From assembly GCF_021183625.1 (NCBI RefSeq), contig NZ_CP089214.1, forward strand, positions 806,001 to 870,000: a DNA stretch of 64,000 bases, in the 5' to 3' direction. Source of the DNA: Nocardia asteroides (GTDB lineage Bacteria > Actinomycetota > Actinomycetes > Mycobacteriales > Mycobacteriaceae). The stretch's first letter is position 1; each line of letters opens with the position of its first letter. Below are positions 33,771-42,413 of this stretch, piece by piece. The notes beneath the pieces were generated by a model that was not told the DNA's origin, searched no databases, and worked only from the letters and a program-made list of their open reading frames with translations. The translations under genes and the position numbers were made by a program.

Positions 33771-34187
33771 CTACAGCGGCTGGAAGGCGAAGGTGAGCAC
33801 ATCGGCGCCCGCGGCGTCGGTACCGAGCGGCACCGCCGTCAGCGCGACCCGCATGCCGAACTCCAGTTTCTCCGGGTCGTTCTCGGTGAGCCTGCCCTCG
33901 ATCCGGATGGCATCGCCGAGCTGCACCAGCCCGACCCCGAACGGGGTGAAGGTCCGCGCCGTCTCGTCGCCCAGGTAGGGCGCGCCGGGCAGAAATCCCT
34001 GGGTGGTCCAGGCGATCAGCGTGCCCTCCCGCGGGAAGGCGACGCTCTCGATCGCGGGCTCGCTGCACCGCGGGCACAGCTCCTGGATCGGGAACACCGT
34101 GGCACCGCAGGCACCGCAGGCGCCGCCGACGAGCCGGAAATCCGGCTCCGGCCAGGTGGAGATCTCCGGTGCGATCATCCGCTGCAT
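33771..34187 (-). CDS. DUF35 OB-fold/zinc-ribbon acyl-CoA-binding protein
   Basis: A 138-residue protein with an N-terminal rubredoxin-like zinc ribbon (CGACGA near residues 24-29 and CPRC near 38-41) and a C-terminal OB fold with FTPFGVGLVQL near 79-89. DUF35 proteins bind the CoA substrate for an Ltp-type thiolase/aldolase. The gene ends 13 bp before the Ltp-like gene, so the two should form a complex. It starts the operon and is divergent from a PPOX gene, with a near-perfect regulon palindrome between. Confidence 0.9.
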   Translation of the reverse strand: MQRMIAPEISTWPEPDFRLVGGACGACGATVFPIQELCPRCSEPAIESVAFPREGTLIAWTTQGFLPGAPYLGDETARTFTPFGVGLVQLGDAIRIEGRLTENDPEKLEFGMRVALTAVPLGTDAAGADVLTFAFQPL

Positions 34188-34247
34188 CGTTCTCCTCGAA
34201 TCTACCGATGGGTGTGCGACTCCCGAAGCCGGCAGCTGGAATGGTAG

Positions 34248-34270
34248 CTTACGGTAATATCAACCGTAAA
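34248..34270. promoter_or_regulatory. Regulon operator between DUF35 and PPOX genes
   Basis: A 23-bp site with arms CTTACGGTA and ACCGTAAA, 11 of 12 core positions, one of the best copies. It is 32 bp before the PPOX start and 60 bp before the DUF35 start, so it can control both directions. Confidence 0.78.
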
Positions 34271-34302
34271 CGTTTCGACCTACCCGTTGCGAGGTGATAT
34301 CG

Positions 34303-34695
34303 ATGAGTTCGAGGATTCCGGGCGGACTCGAGGATCTGCTGCACCGCCCGATCGTCGGCATCCTCGCGACGGTGACCCCCGACGGGTCGCCCGACCAGTC
34401 CCCCATGCGCTTCCAGTGGGACGGCGCGCACCTGCGGATGAGCCACACCATCCCGCGCAAGAAGTTCACGAGTCTGCAGGCCAACCCGAACTATTCGTTC
34501 GTGCTCACCGATCCGGACGCACCCGCCCGCTGCCTGGAGGCGAGGGGCTGGCTGGTGACCGTGCAGGGCGACGAGGACGGCGCGTTCTACGCCGAGCTCG
34601 GCCGGCGCTACGGGGACCCCGACGGCGGTCCCCCCGACGACGTGGACGACCGCGTCGTCCTGATCCTCGACGCGACCCGATTCGTCGCCAAATAG
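34303..34695 (+). CDS. PPOX-class F420/flavin-dependent enzyme
   Basis: A 130-residue split-barrel protein of the pyridoxamine-5-phosphate-oxidase-like superfamily. ILATVTPDGSPDQSPMRFQW near residues 18-37 is the first barrel strand pair with the cofactor loop, and HTIPRKKFTSLQANPNYSFV near 45-64 is the phosphate-contacting Arg/Lys region. In actinobacteria many such proteins use F420, others FMN. ATG at 34303 is favoured by GAGGTGAT just upstream. It starts an operon with two amidohydrolases. It probably reduces a double bond or carbonyl. Confidence 0.85.
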   Translation: MSSRIPGGLEDLLHRPIVGILATVTPDGSPDQSPMRFQWDGAHLRMSHTIPRKKFTSLQANPNYSFVLTDPDAPARCLEARGWLVTVQGDEDGAFYAELGRRYGDPDGGPPDDVDDRVVLILDATRFVAK

Positions 34696-34715
34696 CCGCC
34701 AAGGAGAACCCCGCT

Positions 34716-35945
34716 ATGACCCAGGCCGCCGACATCCCGATCTTCGACGCCGACTCGCACATGTACGAGACGGCCGACGCGCTCACCAGGTTCCTGCCCG
34801 AGCAGTACCGCCGGGCGGTGCAGTACGTGCAGATCGGGCGGCACACCCGGCTCGCCATCAACGGCCGGATCACCGACTTCATCCCGAACCCGACCTTCGA
34901 CCGGGTCGCCGCGCCCGGCGCGCACGAGAAGTTCTTCGCCGGGGAGAACACCGAGGGGCTGACCCTGCGCGAGATGCAGGGATCGGCCATCGAAGCGCCC
35001 GCCGCCACCCGCAACCCCGCGGACCGGATCGCCGAGCTGGACCGGCAGGGCGTGCGCGAGACGCTGAACTACCCCACCCTCGCCAGCCTGGTCGAGCACT
35101 CCGCCGCCGACGACCCCCGGCTCACCCTCGCCATCATTCACGCGCTCAACCGGTGGATGCTCGAGCACTGGGGCTACGCGTACCGGGACCGGATCTTCAG
35201 CACCCCGATCATCAACTGCGCCGAGGTCGACGGCGCCCGGCGCGAGCTGGAGTACATCCTGGACAACGGCGCCAGGGTCGCGCTGATCAAACCCGCGCCG
35301 GTCAAGGGCATCAACGGCTGGCGCTCCCCCGCGCTGCCCGAGTTCGACCCGTTCTGGCGCGACGTCGAGGCCGCCGGGCTGCCGATCGTGCTGCACGCCA
35401 GCCAGCCCCCGCTGGACGAGTACGTGAACAGGTGGGAGCCGCCGGCCACCGAGAACTTCATGGCCATGAGCTCGTTCCGCTGGCTGGCGCTCGGGCACCG
35501 CGAGATCTCGGACATGATCGGCAGCCTGATCTGCCACGGCACGCTCACCCGGTTCCCGAAGCTGCGCATCGCCAGCGTGGAGAACGGCAGCTCCTGGATC
35601 CATCCGCTCTTCCACGATCTGGAGGATCTGACCAGGAAGATGCCGCAGAACTTCCCCGAGGACCCGCTGGCGGTCTTCCGGCGCAATATCTGGGTGAGCC
35701 CGTTCTGGGAGGGCTCGGTCGCCGACGTGGTCGAGACCGTCGGCTGGGACCGGGTCATGTTCGGCTCGGACTACCCGCACCCGGAGGGGCTGCCCGAGCC
35801 CAAGGCGTACCGCAAGTACGCCGAGGGCATGGACGAGCGGCGTACCTGGGACTTCCTCGGCGACAACGCCCGCCGGTTCCTGGGGCTGCCGATCGAGAAC
35901 CCCGACCCCGCCGCCCGCAAACCCCCCGTCGCCGCCACCGTGTAG
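34716..35945 (+). CDS. Amidohydrolase family protein (amidohydrolase_2, ACMSD-like)
   Basis: A 409-residue TIM-barrel metal enzyme. The first metal motif is DADSHMYE near residues 10-17, with D-x-D-x-H spacing in place of HxH. PIVLHASQPP near 226-235 provides the barrel His, and MFGSDYPHPEG near 348-358 the final Asp. AAGGAG precedes the ATG. It is followed 13 bp later by a second member. The family includes decarboxylases and hydrolases of ring-cleavage products, so ring or C-C hydrolysis is likely, but the reaction is unknown. Confidence 0.88.
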   Translation: MTQAADIPIFDADSHMYETADALTRFLPEQYRRAVQYVQIGRHTRLAINGRITDFIPNPTFDRVAAPGAHEKFFAGENTEGLTLREMQGSAIEAPAATRNPADRIAELDRQGVRETLNYPTLASLVEHSAADDPRLTLAIIHALNRWMLEHWGYAYRDRIFSTPIINCAEVDGARRELEYILDNGARVALIKPAPVKGINGWRSPALPEFDPFWRDVEAAGLPIVLHASQPPLDEYVNRWEPPATENFMAMSSFRWLALGHREISDMIGSLICHGTLTRFPKLRIASVENGSSWIHPLFHDLEDLTRKMPQNFPEDPLAVFRRNIWVSPFWEGSVADVVETVGWDRVMFGSDYPHPEGLPEPKAYRKYAEGMDERRTWDFLGDNARRFLGLPIENPDPAARKPPVAATV

Positions 35946-35958
35946 AGGAGTACCACCC

Positions 35959-37260
35959 GTGGACAAGAACGACATGATCCTGGTCAGCGTCGACGACCAC
36001 ATCATCGAACCGCCCGACATGTTCGACGGCAGGCTGCCCGCCAGGTACGCCGAGGACGCGCCCCGGCTGGTGCGCATGGACAACGGCGCCGACATGTGGA
36101 AGTTCCGCGACCGGGTGATCCCGAACGTCGCGCTGAACGCCGTCGCCGGCCGCCCCAAGGAGGAGTACGGGCTCGAACCCGAGGGCCTCGACGAGATCCG
36201 CCCCGGCTGCTACAACGTCGACGAGCGGGTCAAGGACATGAACGCCGGCGGCGTGCTGGCGCAGATGAACTTCCCGTCCTTCCCCGGCTTCGCCGCCCGG
36301 CTCTTCGCCACCGAGGACTCGGACTTCTCGCTGGCCCTGGTGCAGGCCTACAACGACTGGCACATCGAGGAGTGGTGCGGCGCCTACCCCGGCCGCTTCA
36401 TCCCGATGGCGCTGCCGGTGATCTGGGACGCCGAGCTCTGCGCGGCCGAGGTGCGCCGGGTGTCGAAGAAGGGCGTGCACTCGCTCACCTTCACCGAGAA
36501 CCCCGCCGCGCTCGGCTACCCGAGCTTCCACAACGAGTACTGGAACCCGCTGTGGAAGGCGCTCGTCGACACCGACACCGTGCTCAACGTGCACATCGGC
36601 TCCTCCGGCAAGCTCTCGATCCCCGCCGCCGACTCCCCGCCCGACGTCATGATCACGCTGCAGCCGATGAACATCGTCTCCGCCGCCGCCGACCTGCTGT
36701 GGTCGCGCCCGGTGAAGGAGTACCGGGATCTCAAGATCGGGCTCTCCGAGGGAGGCACCGGCTGGATCCCCTACTTCCTGGAGCGCGTCGACCGCACCTA
36801 CGAGATGCACTCCACCTGGACCATGCAGGACTTCGGCGGCAAGCTGCCCAGCGAGGTCTTCCGCGACCACTTCCTGACCTGCTTCATCAGCGACCCGATC
36901 GGGGTGCGGCTGCGCAACGAGATCGGCATCGACAACATCGCCTGGGAGATGGACTACCCGCACAGCGACTCCATGTGGCCCGGCGCCCCCGAGCAGCTGA
37001 GCGCGGTCTTCGAGGCGGAGAACGTGACCGACGACGAGATCGCCAAGATGACCCACCGCAACGCCCTGAGGTGGTACTCCTTCGACCCGTTCGCGCACGT
37101 GCCGCGGGAGAAGGCCACCGTCGGCGCGCTGCGCGCCGCCTCGGCAGGCCACGACGTCAGCATCAGGGCGCTGAGCCGCCACCAGACCACGGCCGCGGAG
37201 AAGCTCGCCGCCTTCCGCTCGCAGATCGACGCGGCCACCGCGCACCAGGCCGCCGAATAG
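35959..37260 (+). CDS. Amidohydrolase family protein (amidohydrolase_2)
   Basis: A 433-residue second amidohydrolase_2 member. VSVDDHIIEPPDMFDG near residues 9-24 is the N-terminal metal motif, VLNVHIGSSG near 208 holds the strand-5 His, GLSEGGTGWIPYFLERVDR near 257-275 is conserved, and WEMDYPHSDSMWPG near 331-344 holds the last Asp. GTG start with GAGGAG upstream. The tandem arrangement with a related gene suggests either a heteromeric enzyme or two successive hydrolytic steps. It ends the PPOX operon before a hairpin. Confidence 0.88.
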   Translation: MDKNDMILVSVDDHIIEPPDMFDGRLPARYAEDAPRLVRMDNGADMWKFRDRVIPNVALNAVAGRPKEEYGLEPEGLDEIRPGCYNVDERVKDMNAGGVLAQMNFPSFPGFAARLFATEDSDFSLALVQAYNDWHIEEWCGAYPGRFIPMALPVIWDAELCAAEVRRVSKKGVHSLTFTENPAALGYPSFHNEYWNPLWKALVDTDTVLNVHIGSSGKLSIPAADSPPDVMITLQPMNIVSAAADLLWSRPVKEYRDLKIGLSEGGTGWIPYFLERVDRTYEMHSTWTMQDFGGKLPSEVFRDHFLTCFISDPIGVRLRNEIGIDNIAWEMDYPHSDSMWPGAPEQLSAVFEAENVTDDEIAKMTHRNALRWYSFDPFAHVPREKATVGALRAASAGHDVSIRALSRHQTTAAEKLAAFRSQIDAATAHQAAE

Positions 37261-37272
37261 CCCACGCGGGCG

Positions 37273-37302
37273 AGCCCGGAGATCCGACGGGATGTCCGGG
37301 CT
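37273..37302. terminator. Hairpin between convergent amidohydrolase and FMO genes
   Basis: AGCCCGGA (37273-37280) pairs with TCCGGGCT (37295-37302) around a 14-base loop, 12 bases after the amidohydrolase stop. Confidence 0.5.
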
Positions 37303-37348
37303 GTTCGGGGTCATAAGGGAGCGAGCACCGACTCGAAGGTCGTGTCCC

Positions 37349-38692
37349 TCAACGGTTCACCAGCTCCACGGCCTGTGCCCTGGCCCGGCCCCGCGGCAAC
37401 TCTTCCAGGCGCAGCTGCCGCTCGTAGGGGAAGAACTCCACCTGCTGGGTGTGGCGCGGCCGGTCGAGCACGTGCCCGAGGTAGCGCCGCTCGTCCTCGG
37501 CGACGACCCGCTCCATCTCCGCCTCCGGTGGCGGCAGGTACTCCCCCGCGGCGTAGGCGGCGATCAGCCTGGCCTGGCACTCCACGAACGGGAACAGCGT
37601 CGGCACCGACTGGGCCAGCCCCGCGAAGGCCAGATCCGGGGTGCCCGGCCGCAGGATCCGCTTGTAGAGCGGGATGCGGTTGCCCGGCGCGCTGAGGAAG
37701 TCCGGGTCGAAGAAGGGGAAGGTGATGTTGTACCCGGTGGCGTAGATGATGACGTCGAACTCGGCGCTGCTGCCGTCGGTGAAGCGCACCAGCGTGCCGT
37801 CCAGCTCGCTGATGTCCGGCTTCGGCAGCACGTCGCCGGAGCCGAGCCGCAGCGGCAGCTCCACCGACTGGGTGCCGTGCGCGTCCAGGAACCGGTGCCG
37901 CGGGCGCGGCAGCCCCCAGCGTTCGGGGTTGCCGGAGATGAACTCGGCGAAGGCGTTCACCGCCGCGCGGTAGACCGGGCGCGGGACGAAGGGCAGGGCC
38001 GCGCCGTACTTGTCGACCGGCCGCCCGGCCATGTACTTCGGCACGATCCAGGAGCCGGAGCGGGTGGAGAGGTACACGGTGTTGCCCAGCGCCCGGGAGG
38101 AGAGCTCCACGGTGATGTCGGCGGCGCTGTTACCGAGCCCGACCACCAGGATGCGCCTGTTCCGCAGGTCGAGCGGGTGCGCGGGATCGATGTAGGCGTG
38201 CGAGTGGATCACCTCCCCGTCGAAGCGGCCGGGGAAGTCGGGGAAGCGCGGGTCCCAGTGGTGCCCGTTGGCGACCACGAGGAACTCGGCCTCGCGCTGC
38301 TCGCCGGTGCCGAGGTGCAGCGTCCAGCCGCCCTCCGGGTGGTGTTCGGCGCGGACCACCGCGGTGCCGAACTCGATGGTGTCGAGCAGGTCGAAGGAGG
38401 CGGCGTAGTCGTCCAGGTACCGCTTGATCAGGCTGTGGTGCGGGAAGTCCGGGTAGGTCTGCGGCATCGGGAAGTCGCGAAAGGACAGCTGGTACTTCGA
38501 GGTGTCGATGTGCAGCGACCGGTACGCGCTGGAGTGGCCGTTCGGGTTGCCGAAGGCCCAGTTGCCGCCGATGCGGTCGGACGCCTCGAAGCAGGTGTAG
38601 GGAACGCCGTAGTCGGCGAGCATCTTCCCCGCGGTCAGCCCGGCGATGCCCGCGCCGATGATCGCCGTCGAAGACGGCCGGAACGCTCCCAT
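37349..38692 (-). CDS. Flavin-containing monooxygenase (FMO/BVMO-like)
   Basis: A 447-residue FAD/NADPH monooxygenase. IIGAGIAGLTAGKML near residues 11-25 is the FAD Rossmann motif. The region FPGRFDGEVIHSHAYIDP near 153-170 corresponds to the FMO fingerprint FxGxxxHSxxY. LVVGLGNSAADITVEL near 178-193 is the NADPH motif and IIYATGYNITFPF near 321-333 the C-terminal ATG motif. GAAGG precedes the ATG. It may form a lactone/ester from a ketone or oxygenate a heteroatom. A weak regulon palindrome lies just upstream. Confidence 0.9.
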   Translation of the reverse strand: MGAFRPSSTAIIGAGIAGLTAGKMLADYGVPYTCFEASDRIGGNWAFGNPNGHSSAYRSLHIDTSKYQLSFRDFPMPQTYPDFPHHSLIKRYLDDYAASFDLLDTIEFGTAVVRAEHHPEGGWTLHLGTGEQREAEFLVVANGHHWDPRFPDFPGRFDGEVIHSHAYIDPAHPLDLRNRRILVVGLGNSAADITVELSSRALGNTVYLSTRSGSWIVPKYMAGRPVDKYGAALPFVPRPVYRAAVNAFAEFISGNPERWGLPRPRHRFLDAHGTQSVELPLRLGSGDVLPKPDISELDGTLVRFTDGSSAEFDVIIYATGYNITFPFFDPDFLSAPGNRIPLYKRILRPGTPDLAFAGLAQSVPTLFPFVECQARLIAAYAAGEYLPPPEAEMERVVAEDERRYLGHVLDRPRHTQQVEFFPYERQLRLEELPRGRARAQAVELVNR

Positions 38693-38713
38693 TTCGACAC
38701 ACCTTCTGTTGGC

Positions 38714-38736
38714 ATTTCGGTATGTAGAATAGTATG
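38714..38736. promoter_or_regulatory. Weak regulon operator upstream of FMO gene
   Basis: A 23-bp site with half-sites TTCGGTA and ATAGTA, 9 of 12 core positions, 22 bp upstream of the FMO start. It is the poorest of the listed copies. Confidence 0.4.
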
Positions 38737-38798
38737 GCAAACGGTCAGCTGTCGGCAGGGGGAACCGGAGGTTCTGCGGGCATCGATCGAAGAGCCGC

Positions 38799-39863
38799 TC
38801 ACGGGAAGTGCTGGGCCGCAGGCACCGGGAGGTCCGCGTAGGTGACGATGCCGGGCCGCGCGGCGACGACGTGCGGAATCGCGTGCACGATGGGCATGGC
38901 GGTGATCCGCATGCCGATCCCGTGCAGGTCCGCGGCGGTGAGCGTGTCCAGCGGCTGGTCGGGCAGCAGCCCGAGCGTCAGCGTGACCTTCGGGTTGCCG
39001 TCGACCTCGATCCGGTACCCGTGCTCGGCGGGCATCGGCGGCTCCACCTCGTGGTCCATCACCCAGCGCTGATGCAGGTCGATCAGCTCCCGGCCCGCGC
39101 TGATGCCGACGAACCGCACGTCGAGCCCGGCGACGGTCCCGGCCGCGATGGGCCGCCCCGGCAGGTCGAGATCGCGCTTCGCGGCAGCGAATTCGACGCG
39201 GCACTCGACGGCGTCGAGTGCGATGCCGAGGCAGTCCGCCAGGACGTACACGCCGTCCTCGAAGACCGCGACCGCGGCGCGCACATCGTCGGCGTGGCCG
39301 GGATCGTGCAGCGGCCGCCCCCAGCCGAGCGCGTCCATGTTCGAGTCGGCGGCGAAGTGGCTGACGTCGACGGACTCCACCGTCCTGATGTGCCGCACCT
39401 CGCTGCAGATTCCGGTGGCGACCGCGCCGAGCAGCTGGGTGTAGCCCGGGTTCATGCCGCTGCCGAACAGGCTCGCCCCGCCCGCGCGGGCGGCGGCGTC
39501 CAGCCGCTCGCGCAGTCCGGGAACGCTGTGGCCGGTCAGGAACTCCGCGGTGGTCACCACATTGATCCCCGCGCGCAGCAGCCGCTCGACCACCTCGGCG
39601 TCCAAGTGCAGCGGCGTGTAGACGACGCAGTCCGGCCGCAGCGCGAGCAGCGCCGGGATGTCGGCGGAGGCCTCGACCCCGCAGGGCTCGGGGAGGCCGC
39701 AGAGCAGCGCGGCATCGCGGCCCGCCTTCTCCGGCGACCAGGCGTAGCAGCCGACGAGTTCGAGCAGGGGGTGCCGCAGCACGGCGGGGACGGCGGCGCG
39801 GGCGACATTGCCCGTCGTCCACTGGACGACCCGCAGCGGGGCGGGCGCGATGGTGTCCGGCAT
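38799..39863 (-). CDS. DapB-like NAD(P)H-dependent dehydrogenase
   Basis: A 354-residue protein of the dihydrodipicolinate-reductase N-terminal (DapB_N) superfamily. VVQWTTGNVARAAVPAVL near residues 12-29 is the GxxGxxG-like dinucleotide motif and LALRPDCVVYTPLHLDAEVV near 72-91 is conserved with the neighbouring paralogue. GSGMNPGYTQLL near 133-144 is the interdomain loop. Such proteins are often called amine dehydrogenases by similarity to 2,4-diaminopentanoate dehydrogenase, but their reaction in catabolic clusters is not established. Two copies side by side suggest a heteromer or two related steps. Confidence 0.83.
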   Translation of the reverse strand: MPDTIAPAPLRVVQWTTGNVARAAVPAVLRHPLLELVGCYAWSPEKAGRDAALLCGLPEPCGVEASADIPALLALRPDCVVYTPLHLDAEVVERLLRAGINVVTTAEFLTGHSVPGLRERLDAAARAGGASLFGSGMNPGYTQLLGAVATGICSEVRHIRTVESVDVSHFAADSNMDALGWGRPLHDPGHADDVRAAVAVFEDGVYVLADCLGIALDAVECRVEFAAAKRDLDLPGRPIAAGTVAGLDVRFVGISAGRELIDLHQRWVMDHEVEPPMPAEHGYRIEVDGNPKVTLTLGLLPDQPLDTLTAADLHGIGMRITAMPIVHAIPHVVAARPGIVTYADLPVPAAQHFP

Positions 39864-39940
39864 GGGATGGTCACCTTTCGGAGCAGGTCGGCAGGCAGTC
39901 GACCTGCGCATGCGCGCGCCACTGGCGGGCTCACTCCATC

Positions 39941-39966
39941 TGGACACTACTATAGACAGCTGTCCA
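39941..39966. promoter_or_regulatory. Palindrome upstream of the DapB-like gene
   Basis: TGGACA (39941-39946) and TGTCCA (39961-39966) form an inverted repeat with a 14-base spacer, and the perfect palindrome GACAGCTGTC (39955-39964) overlaps its right arm. It does not match TACNGTA, so another regulator may act here. Confidence 0.45.
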
Positions 39967-39989
39967 ATCAGCGGCTTTCCGCGCGGTGC

Positions 39990-41063
39990 TCACCAGACGA
40001 GGCCCTTGACGACCGCGACCGGCGGAATGTCCTCGACCGAGACCAGCCCGGCGGGAGCGGCGCAGACCCAGTCGATCGCATTGACCACCCGGGCGGCGGT
40101 CGAGATACAGCCCGCGTCGGTCGCGTCGAACAGCGGGTGCGAGACGTGGGTGTTGATCTCGACCCGCGGATCGCCGTCGACCACCACCCGGTGCACGCCG
40201 GTGTGGCCGTCCGGCGGGTAGTCCCAGTCCGGCGCGGCGGCCGGGGTGAGGCGGTTGATGTGCTCGAGGCTGATCACCGGCTTCCCGTTCAGCACACCCT
40301 CGGTGGCGAACCGCACGGCGGCCATCTGCCCGGGCAGCACCGTCATCATGGTGCAGTCGATGCGCTCGGGCGTGAACCACCGCTCGGTGCGCTGCCTGGT
40401 CTCGTCCAGCGTGATGCCGAGCGCCGCGGCCAGGCTGCGCACCTGCCCGCCCCACATGGACTCGACCACGCCCGGCAGGTACAGCGGCGGCAGCTCCTCG
40501 TCCTCGGCGACGCCGAATCCCATGGCGGCGCCGGTGAACTCGGCGTCGTCGTAGTTGCCGTAGTCGAAGATCTCCTGCACCGCGACCGCCTCGACCCTGG
40601 CGGCGAGGCTGAGCGCGGTGTGCACCAGGGTGTCGCCGGAGTAGCCCGGGTCGATGCCGTTGATGTACAGCGAGGAGCCGCCGGCGGCGCACGCCTTCTC
40701 CAGCGGCTCGCGCACCCAGTCCTCGGCGTGCCGGGGGGCGGCCATCCACACCAGCGACGAGCCGACCACGTTGATCCCGGCGGCGAGGATGGCGGAGAGC
40801 TGGTCGATCGCCTCCACCGGCCTGGTCTCGGCGAGCGCGGTGTAGACCACGCAGTCCGGCCGCAGGGCCAGCAGCGCCTCGACATCGTCGGTGGCGATGA
40901 TGCCGGTGGGTTCGCTCCAGTCGCAGAGCTCGGCGGCGTCCCGGCCGATCTTGGCCGGGCTCGCGGCGTGCACCCCGGCCAGCTCGAGGTCGGGGCGGCC
41001 GATGATGGCCCGCAGCGAGTGCCGCCCGACATTACCCGTGGAGAACTGGACTACTGTGCGCAT
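39990..41063 (-). CDS. DapB-like NAD(P)H-dependent dehydrogenase, paralogue
   Basis: A 357-residue paralogue of the protein encoded at 38799. TVVQFSTGNVGRHSLRAII near residues 3-21 is the cofactor motif, LALRPDCVVYTALAETRPVE near 64-83 is nearly the same as in the neighbour and NGIDPGYSGDTLVH near 134-147 is the interdomain loop. GGAAGAA precedes the ATG. It is separated from the neighbour by a 126-bp promoter-like gap with a palindrome, so the two may be regulated separately. It lies 79 bp downstream of the ABC transporter genes on the same strand and may belong to their operon. Confidence 0.83.
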   Translation of the reverse strand: MRTVVQFSTGNVGRHSLRAIIGRPDLELAGVHAASPAKIGRDAAELCDWSEPTGIIATDDVEALLALRPDCVVYTALAETRPVEAIDQLSAILAAGINVVGSSLVWMAAPRHAEDWVREPLEKACAAGGSSLYINGIDPGYSGDTLVHTALSLAARVEAVAVQEIFDYGNYDDAEFTGAAMGFGVAEDEELPPLYLPGVVESMWGGQVRSLAAALGITLDETRQRTERWFTPERIDCTMMTVLPGQMAAVRFATEGVLNGKPVISLEHINRLTPAAAPDWDYPPDGHTGVHRVVVDGDPRVEINTHVSHPLFDATDAGCISTAARVVNAIDWVCAAPAGLVSVEDIPPVAVVKGLVW

Positions 41064-41142
41064 TTCTTCCTGCCTCGATCTCGAAAATCGGCCCGGACCC
41101 GTCGGGGTTCGGGCATTGCCCACTTCCCTCCCTCGCCTGCCG

Positions 41143-42390
41143 TCAGCGGCCGGGCATGGTGAAGATCGCGCCGGTGTCGATGGGCTCGACGTCGACCAGG
41201 GTGCCGTCCTCCTCGGCCCGGCCGACGAGCCCGGCGCTGGAGCAGATGTTCGGGACCACGGGGACCGGCTTGCTGCCGCACTGGAAGGTGTCCCCGCCGG
41301 AGAGCGAGAGCGGTGCGGGCTCGGGCATCGCGCTCAGCCGGGCGATCACCGACTGCCTGCTGAGCTCGCCCTGCGCGCCGTTCAGCGCGGAGTGCAGCCC
41401 GAGCAGCGCGCGGAACGCCGACGCCGCCTTGCGCGGATCCTTCGCGCCCGAGCCGTCGACCACCGCGTCGAAGATCTTCGTGTCCGGCTGCGCCGGGTCG
41501 AAGACGGTATTGGCGATGACCCGGACGTCGGAGTACCCACCCGGGATCTGCGCGGCGGCATCGGCGTCGCCGACGCACTGGGTGACCGTCATGACCGGCT
41601 GCGTGGTGTTCAGCGTCCGCATGGCCTTGAGCGCCGCGGTGCAGAACGAGACGTCGCCGAGCAGGTGGAACATGTCCGGCTGCTTCGCCAGCGCCGCCTG
41701 GACCTGCGGGGTCATGTCCGCGGTGCCGAGCGGCACCGGCACCACGTCGAGCTGGGCGCCGGCATTGCCGAAGGCGAACGGCCCGAGCTGGCGCAGCGGC
41801 TCGACGGCGGTCGGCGAATCGACGGTCAGGATGGCGACCTTCCTGTACTGCTGCTGCTTCGCGTAGGCGGCGGGCACGCCCGCCAGCGAGTTCAGCGCGT
41901 TGATCAGCACATAGGTGTTCGGCAGCAGCAGCGACTGCTGCCCACCGGCCGCGGTGACGTAGGGCATCCCGGACGGTGAGGTGATCGAGGTGATGGTGTC
42001 GGCGCTGTTCAGCTCACCGCTGACCACGGCGACCGCGTCGGACTGGACGAACTTGTTGGCGCAGTTGCGCGCCAGGCTCACCTGGAGTTCGTCCTCGCAG
42101 GTGATCAGCTCGATCGGGCGGCCATCGATCCCGCCGAGGTAGTCGTTGATGTAGGCGGCCGTCGCGGTGGCGACCTCGAGCTCCTCGGTGTAGACCGGCG
42201 CCTTCGGGCCGGTGGTGACGAATCCGATGCGCACCGGGGCACCGGTGGCCTTGTTCGGCTGCCCGAGCACGGACTTGTCCGCCGGGGTCGCCGCCGAATC
42301 GGCACCGCCGGAACAGCCGGAGGCGAACAACGCGGCCGCGAGGGCGAGGCACGGCAGCGCCGCCCACCGGGTGCGGGTGAAGGGGGACAT
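41143..42390 (-). CDS. Liv-type ABC transporter substrate-binding lipoprotein
   Basis: A 415-residue periplasmic-binding protein of the branched-chain amino-acid type (type 1 fold). The signal peptide is residues 1-26, with lipobox FASGCSGG giving an acylated Cys near residue 26. VRIGFVTTGPKAPVYTEELE near 53-72 and INDYLGGIDGRPIELITCED near 80-99 match the Liv family. Cys pairs occur in the mature part. It is encoded directly after the ATPase and permease genes. Liv-type systems in actinobacteria often carry hydrophobic or aromatic acids, so the ligand here is likely the pathway substrate rather than an amino acid (inference). Confidence 0.9.
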   Translation of the reverse strand: MSPFTRTRWAALPCLALAAALFASGCSGGADSAATPADKSVLGQPNKATGAPVRIGFVTTGPKAPVYTEELEVATATAAYINDYLGGIDGRPIELITCEDELQVSLARNCANKFVQSDAVAVVSGELNSADTITSITSPSGMPYVTAAGGQQSLLLPNTYVLINALNSLAGVPAAYAKQQQYRKVAILTVDSPTAVEPLRQLGPFAFGNAGAQLDVVPVPLGTADMTPQVQAALAKQPDMFHLLGDVSFCTAALKAMRTLNTTQPVMTVTQCVGDADAAAQIPGGYSDVRVIANTVFDPAQPDTKIFDAVVDGSGAKDPRKAASAFRALLGLHSALNGAQGELSRQSVIARLSAMPEPAPLSLSGGDTFQCGSKPVPVVPNICSSAGLVGRAEEDGTLVDVEPIDTGAIFTMPGR

Positions 42391-42413
42391 GACGATCTCC
42401 TGAGATAGGCGGA

